Source: Pseudomonas sp. HMWF021
Lineage (GTDB): Bacteria > Pseudomonadota > Gammaproteobacteria > Pseudomonadales > Pseudomonadaceae
DNA length: 43,685 bases
Assembly (NCBI RefSeq): GCF_003061005.1
Contig: NZ_QAIK01000007.1
Span: 11,887 to 55,571, forward strand
Direction: 5' to 3'
Numbering within the stretch: the stretch's first letter is position 1; every line of letters starts with the position of its first letter. A program made the translations under genes and the position numbers. Below are positions 8,818 through 15,797 of this stretch, piece after piece. The notes beneath the pieces were generated by a model. The model made no database searches. It saw only the letters and a program-made list of their open reading frames with translations, and was not told the origin of the DNA.

Positions 8818-9471
8818 TTATTTCCAGTGATGAATCGGCCAGCCGGCTTTTTCGGCGTGCTCCAGCAGTACCGGATCCGGATTCACCACATGCGGGAAAT
8901 CCACCTTCAGCAGCAACGGTAAATCGTTGCGTGAGTCGGAGTAGAAACTCGCGCCTTCAAGGTTTTCTTCTTCGGCGTCCAGCCATTCCAGCAAACGGGT
9001 GATCTTGCCTTCGCGGTAGGTGAGGGTGCCGACAGTCTGGCCGCTGTAAACGCCGTGCGCGACCTCCAGCTCGATGCCCAGAATTTCGTCGATGCCCAAG
9101 CGCTCGGCGATCGGTTTGACCAGGTGCGTGCCGGAAGCCGAGATCACCAGAATCCGGTCACCGGCCTTGCGGTGGGCGGCGATGGTTTTGGTGGCGTCAC
9201 TGAAGATGATTGGTTCGATGAAGTCTTCCACCCACGGGCCGACCAGATGCTCGACTTCTTCCGGGGTGCGGCCGATCAGCGGTTCGAGGCTGAACGTCAT
9301 GAATTCTTCCATGCGCAATTTGCCATGGCTGTAGGCGTCCATCAGCTCGTTGTTCTTGCGCATGAACGACTCGGGATCGACCCAGCCCAGGCGCCCCATC
9401 TGCTCGCTCCAAAGAGTGGCGCAGTCGCCGTGGATCAGGGTTTCGTCCAGATCAAAAATTGCCAGGGCCAT
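8818..9471 (-). CDS. HAD-superfamily phosphatase, subfamily IB
   Basis: 217 residues, SerB-like. The nucleophile motif is FDLDET (Asp7 and Asp9), followed by a helical cap (about 20-95), motif II VISASGTH, a Lys in REGKI and motif IV YSDSRNDLPLL. All catalytic elements are present, so it should be an active Mg-dependent phosphatase of small phosphoesters. Some HAD-IB proteins of this shape in Pseudomonas have been linked to histidinol phosphate or phosphoserine; nothing here decides between these and other substrates. It is the last gene of the ABC transporter operon, 34 bases after the ATPase gene, which suggests a role in using the imported compound. Confidence 0.85.
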   Translation of the reverse strand: MALAIFDLDETLIHGDCATLWSEQMGRLGWVDPESFMRKNNELMDAYSHGKLRMEEFMTFSLEPLIGRTPEEVEHLVGPWVEDFIEPIIFSDATKTIAAHRKAGDRILVISASGTHLVKPIAERLGIDEILGIELEVAHGVYSGQTVGTLTYREGKITRLLEWLDAEEENLEGASFYSDSRNDLPLLLKVDFPHVVNPDPVLLEHAEKAGWPIHHWK

Positions 9472-9505
9472 CAGTGCAGTTCTCTCTTCAACGTCAGCAA
9501 AGTCA

Positions 9506-10495
9506 TCAGGCTACCTCACACAGGGCCGTCGGATCGATGGAAAGCGCCAGACGCTGACCGTCGGGATGCAGATCCGCCGCCGAACGGTTGAGCACGTCCA
9601 CCACCAACTTCACGCCGCGGGCTTCGACCCGGTAGCGGATCACGTTGCCCAGCAGGCTGTGGCTGCGGATCTGCGCATCGAGTTCGCCATTGAGGCTCAG
9701 CTCGATGGCTTCCGGGCGAATCGCGATGCGGTGGTTGATTGGCCGTTGCAGCAGCTTCGAGGCGCTGTCGGCGTCGAGCAAGTTGTAGTTGCCGATGAAG
9801 CTCGCAGCGAACAGATCCACCGGCGCAGTGTAGAGGGTTTCGGCATCGCCGCTCTGCACGATCTTCCCTTGGTTCATCAGGAAAATCCGGTCGGACATGG
9901 TCAGCGCTTCTTCCTGATCGTGGGTAACGAAAATCGTGGTCAGACCGAGTTCGCGCTGGATCTGCCGGATCTGCTCGCGCAGGTGTTTGCGAATCCGCGC
10001 ATCCAGCGCCGACAGCGGTTCATCCAGCAACAACAGGCGAGGGCGAGTCACCAGCGAGCGGGCGAGGGCTACGCGTTGGCACTGACCGCCGGAGAGCTGG
10101 TGCGGATAACGGCTGGCGAAGTCGTTGAGCTCGACCAGTTTCAACACTTCAGCGACACGCTTGTGGCTGTCGTCGGCATTGACCTTTTGCATGCGCAGCC
10201 CGAAGGCGACGTTCTGTTCGACGGTCATGTTGGGGAACAGCGCATAGCTCTGGAACACCATGCCGATCCCGCGTTTCTGCGGACTCAGCGGCACGATGTC
10301 GACGCCATCGAGCAGGATCTTGCCGCCATCCACCGGCGTCAGCCCGGCAATGCAGCGCAGCAGCGTGGACTTGCCGCAACCGGACGGGCCGAGCAGGGTG
10401 ACGAACTCGCCCTTGTTGATCTCGCAATTGATGTCGCTGAACACCGTGGTGCCCGCGTAGTTTTTCTTCAGGTTCTGGACGCTGACATAGCTCAT
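9506..10495 (-). CDS. ABC importer ATPase, PotA/FbpC/PhnT type
   Basis: 329 residues. The nucleotide-binding domain spans 1-235, with Walker A GPSGCGKST at 36-44, signature LSGGQ near 133, Walker B LLLLDEP and switch His in FVTHDQEEAL. A C-terminal TOBE regulatory domain (about 260-325) places it with the polyamine, ferric iron and 2-aminoethylphosphonate importers. The start ATG overlaps the stop of the upstream permease by four bases (ATGA), so subunits are made together. It energises the two permeases encoded just upstream. Confidence 0.92.
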   Translation of the reverse strand: MSYVSVQNLKKNYAGTTVFSDINCEINKGEFVTLLGPSGCGKSTLLRCIAGLTPVDGGKILLDGVDIVPLSPQKRGIGMVFQSYALFPNMTVEQNVAFGLRMQKVNADDSHKRVAEVLKLVELNDFASRYPHQLSGGQCQRVALARSLVTRPRLLLLDEPLSALDARIRKHLREQIRQIQRELGLTTIFVTHDQEEALTMSDRIFLMNQGKIVQSGDAETLYTAPVDLFAASFIGNYNLLDADSASKLLQRPINHRIAIRPEAIELSLNGELDAQIRSHSLLGNVIRYRVEARGVKLVVDVLNRSAADLHPDGQRLALSIDPTALCEVA

Positions 10496-11292
10496 TCGCT
10501 TTTGTCCTTGTTCAAGATGTTGGCGATCCAGGTCAGGACCAGCACGAAAAAGAAGTACGAGATCACCAGCGCACTTGTGAAGTGGCCGCTGCTGTTGCGC
10601 ATGTTGTTCAGATACACCTGCAGGGTTTCGTAGCGCGTGCCGACGAGAATATTGGCGAACACGAACTCACCGAACAGGAACGAGAACGAGAGCAGCAAAG
10701 CGACCATCAGGCCTTTGCGCAGGTTTGGCAGCACCACCAGAAATGCCGCCTGAAAGGTGCTGGCACCGAGTAACTGCGCGGCGTCCATCAGGTCGCGCAG
10801 GTTGATCGCCTGCAGGTTGTTGGTGATCGCCCGGTACATGAACGGCAGCGCCACGGTGAAGTAGCAACCGATCAGAATCCACGGCGTACCGACCATCGCC
10901 AGCGGCCCGGAACCGTACAGTTGCAACAGGCCTACCGACGACACCACCGGCGGCACCGCGAAGGGCAGCAGGATGAGGATGTTCATCAGCGCATCGAGTT
11001 TCGGGAAGTGGTAATGCACCACGAACAGCAGCGGCAGAATCAGCACCACCGACAGCACCAGCGCACCGACGCACACCAGCAGCGACTGGCCGAAGGCGTG
11101 CAGGAAGCGCGGATCGCTCCACAACTGGAGATACCACTTGAAGGTGAAACCGCTGGGCAGGATGGTCGCCGACCAGCTGCTGGCAATCGAGTAGATCAGC
11201 GTGCCCACCAGCGGCAGCAGCAGGATCGCGAACAGCAGATAAACCACGACGCGGTGGTAGACGCCGGCCGGGCCGGATTCAGCGCGAGACAT
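10492..11292 (-). CDS. ABC importer permease 2
   Basis: 266 residues with six predicted membrane segments. The cytoplasmic coupling loop holds the EAA-like stretch LMDAAQLLGASTFQAAFLVVLPNLRKG (about 170-196), which docks on the ATPase. It is related to PotC/PhnV-type inner-membrane subunits. Its ATG lies inside the end of the preceding permease gene, with an overlap of 14 bases, a tight arrangement that supports co-translation. Confidence 0.9.
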   Translation of the reverse strand: MSRAESGPAGVYHRVVVYLLFAILLLPLVGTLIYSIASSWSATILPSGFTFKWYLQLWSDPRFLHAFGQSLLVCVGALVLSVVLILPLLFVVHYHFPKLDALMNILILLPFAVPPVVSSVGLLQLYGSGPLAMVGTPWILIGCYFTVALPFMYRAITNNLQAINLRDLMDAAQLLGASTFQAAFLVVLPNLRKGLMVALLLSFSFLFGEFVFANILVGTRYETLQVYLNNMRNSSGHFTSALVISYFFFVLVLTWIANILNKDKSE

Positions 11293-12115
11293 GGTAGCTC
11301 CTCTTCAGCAGCAGTTGATGCACGACGGTGACAATGGTCATCAACGCCACCAGCACCACGGCCAGGGCGCTGGCCAGATTCGGATCCAGCGAAATATCCC
11401 CGGAAACCATCGCTGCAATGCGGATCGGCAGCACGTTGAAGTTACCGGTGGTCAGCGCGTACACCGTGGCGTAGGCGCCGAGGGCGTTGGCCAGCAGAAT
11501 CACGAAAGTGCCGAGCAGGGCCGGGGTCAGCACCGGCAGACCGATGTGCCGCCAGAATTGCCAGCCGTTGGCGCCGAGCAGCGCAGCGGATTCGCGCCAG
11601 TCTTCACGTAAGGCGTCGAAGGCCGGGTAGAGCAGCAGCACGCCGAGGGGAATCTGGAAGTACGTGTAGAGGATGATCAGACCGGTTTTCGAGTACAGGT
11701 TGAAGTCCTGAATGATCCCGGCCTGCTTGAGCATGATGGTGATGCTGCCGTTGAACCCGAGCAGAATGATGAATGCGAAGGCCAGCGGTACACCGGCGAA
11801 GTTGCTGGTCATGTTGGCAAAGGCATTCACGAAGTTGCGCAGCTTCGAGTCGACCCGGCGCAATGAATACGCCCCGAGCACGGCGATGATGATGCCGAAC
11901 ACACTGGACCAGAAACTGATCTCCAGGCTGTACTGGATCGCCTGCAGATAGAACTTCGAACTGAAGATCTTGCTGAAGTTGGCAAAGCCCCAACCGAACT
12001 CTTCCGACTGCAGACTGTTGATCATCACCCAGACCAGCGGGGCGATTTCGAACACGATAAAGAACAGGGCGAACGGCACCAGACACAGGGCCGCCAGCCA
12101 TTTGCCGCGCGTCAT
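11279..12115 (-). CDS. ABC importer permease 1
   Basis: 278 residues from the ATG at 12115, which lies five bases after the stop of the phosphatase-like gene. An earlier in-frame start at 12142 would overlap that gene and add a non-hydrophobic leader, so it is less likely. Six membrane segments are predicted, with the coupling loop near FDALREDWRESAALLGANGWQFW. It pairs with permease 2 as a heterodimeric channel of the PotB/PhnU type. Confidence 0.9.
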   Translation of the reverse strand: MTRGKWLAALCLVPFALFFIVFEIAPLVWVMINSLQSEEFGWGFANFSKIFSSKFYLQAIQYSLEISFWSSVFGIIIAVLGAYSLRRVDSKLRNFVNAFANMTSNFAGVPLAFAFIILLGFNGSITIMLKQAGIIQDFNLYSKTGLIILYTYFQIPLGVLLLYPAFDALREDWRESAALLGANGWQFWRHIGLPVLTPALLGTFVILLANALGAYATVYALTTGNFNVLPIRIAAMVSGDISLDPNLASALAVVLVALMTIVTVVHQLLLKRSYHVSR

Positions 12116-12120
12116 GGCAT

Positions 12121-12927
12121 TCACTTGAGCAGCTCCCGGCACACAGGTTTGTCGTGGGGCACGCCGAGCAGCTCGCAGACCGTGCCGCAGATATCAATTT
12201 GCTTCGGCGTGGCGTCAGCATTGAGGCTGAAGGCGTCGCCGAGGACGAACAAGGGCACCTGGCGTTCTTCGGGCAGCAAGCCGTTGTGCGAGCGGTCGTT
12301 GTTCATGCCGTGGTCGGCGGTCACCAGCACCTGATAGCCGGCGTCGAGCCAGCCTTGCAGGTAATCGGCGAGGATGATGTCTGCCGAGCGTGCGCTGTTG
12401 CGGTATTGCGTAGAATCGAGGCCGTGCTTGTGGCCGGCGTCGTCGATGTTCATTGGATGGATCAGCAGGAAGTTCGGCGCGTGGCGCAGGCGCAGGTTTT
12501 CCGCGTCGGCGAACAGGTGCGAGTCCGGGTAGTGGTCACTCCAGTAGAAGTGTCCGTGCTGGATCGGCAGCGACAGGTTCTCGGTATGCCGGTCGCGAGC
12601 GGCCACGAACGGCGACCGGTTGTACAACTCGCTGACCCAGTGATACGCCGCCGCGGCGGTTTTCAGGCCGGCGTCTCGGGCGTAGTGATAGATGCTGCGC
12701 TGGTTGGACAGGCGCGCAACGTTGTTGTGGACGATGCCGCTGTCGATCGGCGGCACGCCGGTGAGAATGCATTCGTAAAGCGGTCGGGACAAGGCCGGCA
12801 ACTCGCACTCCAACTGATAGAGCGCGGCGCGTCCTGCGCCAACGTAAGCCTGCAGATGCCCCATGGCGTGACGCGCGACCTCGTAATTGAGACCGTCGAG
12901 CACGACAAGGATGACGTTGTGCTTCAT
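12121..12927 (-). CDS. Alkaline-phosphatase-superfamily phosphodiesterase/phosphonohydrolase-like enzyme
   Basis: 268 residues, a compact member of the nucleotide pyrophosphatase/phosphonoacetate hydrolase branch. All expected two-metal ligands are visible: Asp11 (VVLDG), the nucleophile Ser47 (PALSRPLYE), Asp162 and His166 (DDAGHKHG), Asp205 and His206 (TADHGMN) and His214. There is no signal peptide, so it acts in the cytoplasm on something already imported. It is shorter than typical phosphonoacetate hydrolases of about 400 residues, so the cap that sets specificity is reduced. It lies between the binding-protein gene and the permease genes of one operon, which implies that it processes the transported compound, possibly a phosphate ester or phosphonate. 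The substrate is not known from sequence. Confidence 0.85.
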   Translation of the reverse strand: MKHNVILVVLDGLNYEVARHAMGHLQAYVGAGRAALYQLECELPALSRPLYECILTGVPPIDSGIVHNNVARLSNQRSIYHYARDAGLKTAAAAYHWVSELYNRSPFVAARDRHTENLSLPIQHGHFYWSDHYPDSHLFADAENLRLRHAPNFLLIHPMNIDDAGHKHGLDSTQYRNSARSADIILADYLQGWLDAGYQVLVTADHGMNNDRSHNGLLPEERQVPLFVLGDAFSLNADATPKQIDICGTVCELLGVPHDKPVCRELLK

Positions 12928-12966
12928 AGGGGCAAAAACTCCGAAAACTAAACTGGAACCAACCCA

Positions 12967-13050
12967 TGTAGGAGCTGCCGCAGGCTGCGATCTTTTGATT
13001 TTGATTCTAAAAACCAGATCAAAAGATCGCAGCCTGCGGCAGCTCCTACA
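12967..13050. repeat. REP doublet inside the ABC operon, topology A
   Basis: Two inverted copies of the TGTAGGAGCTGCCGCAGGCT unit with TGTAGGAG ends outward. It fills the gap between the binding-protein gene (stop at 13060) and the phosphatase-like gene (start at 12927). A folded doublet here could protect the upstream binding-protein mRNA from 3' decay, as REP sequences do between malE and malF in E. coli. Confidence 0.9.
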
Positions 13051-13059
13051 GATGAAGGA

Positions 13060-14127
13060 TTACTTCATCTCTACGATGACTTCTTCGTTCCACTTCTGTG
13101 GCAGGGCCTTGGAGGTTTTTTCCCAAGCGTCGGCGTCCTTGATCGGCGTGACCTTCTTGTACTGCTCGTTGGGCAGCAGCTTGGCTTTCACGTCTTCCGG
13201 CAGTTGCAGGTGATCGGCACGGATCGGACGGGCGTTGCCGCGAGCGAGGTTGGTCTGGCCGGCGTCGCTGAAGATGTATTCGCGGGTCAGCTTGGCGGCG
13301 TTCGGGTTTTTCGCGTACTTGTTGATGATGGTGGTGTAGCCGGAAATCACCGATCCGTCGGACGGGATCAGCACCACGTAGTCATCCGGGTTGGCCATCT
13401 TGGCCTTGTAGCTCAGGCCGTTGAAGTCCCAGACCACGCCGACTTCGATCTCGCCTTTTTCCATGGTGGCGATGGTCGGGTTGGCCATCGACAGGCGACC
13501 CTGCTTGGCGATGTCTGCAAACAGCAGCAGGGCCGGCTGGATGTTCTTCTCGTCGCCACCGTTGGCCAGGGCTGCGGCCAGTACACCGTTGGCGGCTTGC
13601 GCGGCGGTGCTCACGTCACCGATGGAAACCTTGTATTTGCCGCCCTTGAGGTCAGCCCATTTGGTCGGTACTTCGGAGCCGTGCAGCAGCTTCTTGTTGA
13701 CGATGAAGGCGATGGTGCCGGTGTAGGCCAGTGCCCAGTTGCCGTCCTTGTCCTTGGCCCAGTCCGGGACCTGATCCCAGGTGCTTGGCTTGTACGGTTG
13801 CACCACGCCTTGCTTGACTGCGATCGGGCCGAACGCCGCGCCGACGTCGCCGATGTCGGCGGTGGCGTTGTCTTTTTCAGCGGCGAACTTGGCGATTTCC
13901 TGGGCCGAGCTCATGTCGGTGTCGATGTGTTTCAGGCCGTAGGTTTTCGCCAGGTCTTCCCAGGTGCCTTTCCAGTTGGCCCAGTCATCGGGCATGCCGA
14001 CGCTGTTGACGGCGCCTTCCGCTTTCGCAGCGGCTTCGAGGGTTTTCAGATCGGTGCCGGCGGCCATGGCCGAGGTGCACATTGCAATGGTCGAGCCTAA
14101 CAGTGTTGCCAGGAAAAGCTGTTTCAT
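13060..14127 (-). CDS. ABC importer periplasmic substrate-binding protein
   Basis: 355 residues. A signal peptide ends around AMAA (residue 23), so the mature protein is periplasmic. The fold is the type 2 binding protein of the iron/polyamine/aminoethylphosphonate cluster, with typical stretches such as ADIGDVGAAFG, WALAYTGTIAFIVNK and VGVVWDFNGLSYK. It lacks the paired tyrosines in the usual C-terminal position for ferric-binding proteins, which argues against iron; this is a reading by eye. The ATG at 14127 is preceded by AAGGAG. It is the first gene of the operon, divergent from the GntR gene, and an operator-like sequence lies 46-59 bases upstream of its start. Confidence 0.9.
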   Translation of the reverse strand: MKQLFLATLLGSTIAMCTSAMAAGTDLKTLEAAAKAEGAVNSVGMPDDWANWKGTWEDLAKTYGLKHIDTDMSSAQEIAKFAAEKDNATADIGDVGAAFGPIAVKQGVVQPYKPSTWDQVPDWAKDKDGNWALAYTGTIAFIVNKKLLHGSEVPTKWADLKGGKYKVSIGDVSTAAQAANGVLAAALANGGDEKNIQPALLLFADIAKQGRLSMANPTIATMEKGEIEVGVVWDFNGLSYKAKMANPDDYVVLIPSDGSVISGYTTIINKYAKNPNAAKLTREYIFSDAGQTNLARGNARPIRADHLQLPEDVKAKLLPNEQYKKVTPIKDADAWEKTSKALPQKWNEEVIVEMK

Positions 14128-14172
14128 TCCGAAGCTCCTTGGTCGTGTTCAACGCTGCGATTGCGGTTTGTG

Positions 14173-14186
14173 TTGGTCTAGGTCAG
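14173..14186. promoter_or_regulatory. GntR-type operator-like site, binding-protein side
   Basis: TTGGTCTAGGTCAG, an imperfect palindrome around TGGTCTA. TGGTCTAGACCA-like sites are bound by HutC/UTRA members of the GntR family. The site lies upstream of the binding-protein gene and matches the site near 14453, plus a half site TAGACCAA at 14288-14295. A role as operator of the divergent GntR protein is inferred. Confidence 0.55.
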
Positions 14187-14328
14187 CAATACCTGAGCCA
14201 ATTTAAGGGGGCTGGATGACACTTTGATGTCGGCGGTCGCCCGACAGGGCCTTTATTTGCCCGGTTCTGGCGTTTGCCCGGTAAGCGTAGACCAATGCCA
14301 AAGCCCCGGCTGGCAAGGGACTTGGCCG

Positions 14329-14409
14329 ATGTATTGCAAGTCATGAAGGCGACCGTCGGGCGGGTTTGTCATCTCTCGGTCATCTGCACTGCCTAGGCTT
14401 GCAATACAT
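14329..14409. repeat. Spaced perfect 12-base inverted repeat
   Basis: ATGTATTGCAAG at 14329-14340 and CTTGCAATACAT at 14398-14409 are perfect reverse complements separated by 57 bases. They lie in the middle of the 352-base divergent promoter region between the binding-protein gene and the GntR gene. They differ from the TGGTCTA sites, so a second regulator or a DNA loop is possible. The rest of this gap shows no gene. Confidence 0.7.
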
Positions 14410-14452
14410 GCAAACGGCTTGCAGGCCGTGCGGTTTTTGCCCCGAAACAGTG

Positions 14453-14466
14453 CTGGTCTAGTCCAG
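14453..14466. promoter_or_regulatory. GntR-type operator-like site in the regulator leader
   Basis: CTGGTCTAGTCCAG is palindromic except for one base pair per half and lies 14-27 bases before the start codon of the GntR gene. Its position would let the protein block its own transcription or early elongation. Confidence 0.65.
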
Positions 14467-14479
14467 ATAGGTAACGTTG

Positions 14480-15193
14480 ATGCGCGATGAGGCAACAAAA
14501 GCGGTGACAGCCATCGGCCAGGTGTTGCAAGAGCAACTTGATCACGGACTGCTTTCGCCCGGGAGCAAGTTGCCGGCCGAGCGCAAGCTCAGTGAGTTGT
14601 TCGGCACCACGCGGATTACGGTGCGCGAGGCGTTGTTGCAACTGGAGGCGCAGGGGCAGATTTATCGCGAGGAGCGTCGTGGCTGGTTCGTTTCGCCGCC
14701 ACGTCTGGCCTACAACCTGATGCAGCGCAGTCACTTTCACGCCATGGTCAGTGCGCAGGGGCGGGTGCCTTCGACCGAGGTGATTTCGGCGCGGTTGCAG
14801 CCGGCGTCGGCGGCTGTGTGTGCGTTGTTGCAGTTGCCTGCCTTGTCGAGCGTGATTCAGATTTGTCGGTCGCGGCGTATTGACGGGCGGCTGGTGTTGT
14901 ATGTGGAGCATTATCTGAATCCGCAATATTTTCCGGGGATTCTCGAGTTTGATTTGAATCAGTCGATGACCGAGTTGTATGCGCGGCATTACGATTTGCA
15001 CTACGGGCGGGTGCGGTTCGAGATTGTGCCGACGTCATTGTCGGTGGACGCGGCGGCGGCTTTGCGGGTTTCTGTCGGGAGTCCGGGATTGAGGATTGCT
15101 CGGGTCAATTATGATCAGCATGAGCGGTTGATTGATTGTGATCTGGAGTTTTGGCGACATGATGCGATTCATGTTGGGGTTGATGTTGTTTGA
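14480..15193 (+). CDS. GntR-family regulator with UTRA domain
   Basis: 237 residues from the ATG at 14480; a TTG three bases earlier is also in frame. The N-terminal winged helix (about 10-75) has the GntR pattern LLSPGSKLPAERKLSELFGTTRITVREAL. The C-terminal UTRA domain (about 95-235) is a chorismate-lyase fold that binds small effectors in HutC, PhnF and NagR-type proteins. It is transcribed away from the ABC importer operon, with operator-like sites in the shared gap, so it probably represses that operon and itself until a substrate-derived ligand appears. The downstream half has unusual runs of GATTG and TTG codons but stays in frame. Confidence 0.9.
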   Translation: MRDEATKAVTAIGQVLQEQLDHGLLSPGSKLPAERKLSELFGTTRITVREALLQLEAQGQIYREERRGWFVSPPRLAYNLMQRSHFHAMVSAQGRVPSTEVISARLQPASAAVCALLQLPALSSVIQICRSRRIDGRLVLYVEHYLNPQYFPGILEFDLNQSMTELYARHYDLHYGRVRFEIVPTSLSVDAAAALRVSVGSPGLRIARVNYDQHERLIDCDLEFWRHDAIHVGVDVV

Positions 15194-15224
15194 CCTTGGC
15201 GGCCGTTGAGCCGACCAGGTTCTT

Positions 15225-15500
15225 GGGGTTTTGGGTGAATATCCGTTGCTGCGGTAACGGCTGCTTAGGGTTTCGCCCTTACGGCGAGTCACTTTGGCAA
15301 ACGCCCCAAAGTAACCAAAGGTCTTGGCCCCGGCGTACGGCCCTCGCTTAGGCTCGGGTTCCTTCGTTGCGGGATTCATCCGGGGGCATCGCCTCCGGTT
15401 TGCTTCGCTGCACCTCCTCTCGATGTGTTCGACTTCGTCGAACGGTCGCTGCGCTCCCAACCCCCGGATGAACCCCTCCACTCAGCCTGCCGAAGGGGCC
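15225..15500. repeat. Conserved Pseudomonas-type intergenic repeat
   Basis: After the GntR gene there is a stretch with GGGTTTCGCCCTTACGGCGA, GTCACTTTGGCAAACGCCCC and GCCTCCGGTTTGCTTCGCTG. I recognise this wording as a sequence found at many intergenic places in Pseudomonas genomes, and it is often mis-annotated as a short hypothetical protein on either strand. It holds several short inverted repeats (CCCCAAAG, TTCGACTTCGTCGAA). I see no transposase or start signal. The exact boundaries are uncertain. Confidence 0.6.
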
Positions 15501-15545
15501 GGCACGGCAAGATCAAGAGCTGCAGCCGAGCTAACGCTCATCCTG

Positions 15546-15635
15546 TGTAGGAGCTGCCGAAGGCTGCGATCTTTTGATCTTGATCGTGAGCAGACTAAAA
15601 GATCGCAGCCTCGTTGCACTCGTCAGCTCCTACAG
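15546..15635. repeat. Degenerate REP doublet, copy 1 of a tandem unit
   Basis: The left arm is TGTAGGAGCTGCCGAAGGCT with GCGATCTTTTGATC. The right arm is GATCGCAGCC followed by TCGTTGCACTCGTCAGCTCC, so its palindromic core has been replaced by the unrelated TCGTTGCACTCGTC. The same altered arm is present in the copy 161 bases downstream. Confidence 0.85.
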
Positions 15636-15706
15636 GCTGGTCGGTGTTGGTGTAGTCAGCGATGGCAGCCTGCGAGCTGCCAACCACCTTCTGATACACC
15701 CCGCCC
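15636..15706 (-). pseudogene. Diverged duplicate of the amidohydrolase 3' end
   Basis: Immediately after REP copy 1 comes TCGGTGTTGGTGTAGTCAGC, which matches the last codons of the M20 gene (GTGGGTGTTGGTGTAGAGGT) in the same position relative to REP copy 2. On the minus strand it reads about A-I-A-D-Y-T-N-T-D where the gene reads A-T-D-Y-L-Y-T-N-T-H. It looks like a decayed second copy of the gene end produced by tandem duplication. Confidence 0.5.
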
Positions 15707-15796
15707 TGTAGGAGCTGCCGAAGGCTGCGATCTTTTGATCTTGATCGTCAGCAGACTAAAAGATCGCAGCCTCGTTGCACTCGTCAGCTCCTACAG
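15707..15796. repeat. Degenerate REP doublet, copy 2 of a tandem unit
   Basis: It is identical to the element at 15546-15635 over 90 bases apart from one centre base (GTCAG instead of GTGAG). It ends two bases before the stop codon of the M20 gene and so forms its 3' end. Confidence 0.85.
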
Positions 15797-15797
15797 G

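Noticed and set aside
15035..15481. 148-codon minus-strand frame in the repeat region
   Set aside because: It overlaps the GntR gene end and the intergenic repeat; its composition is that of a translated repeat, and no ribosome site is seen.
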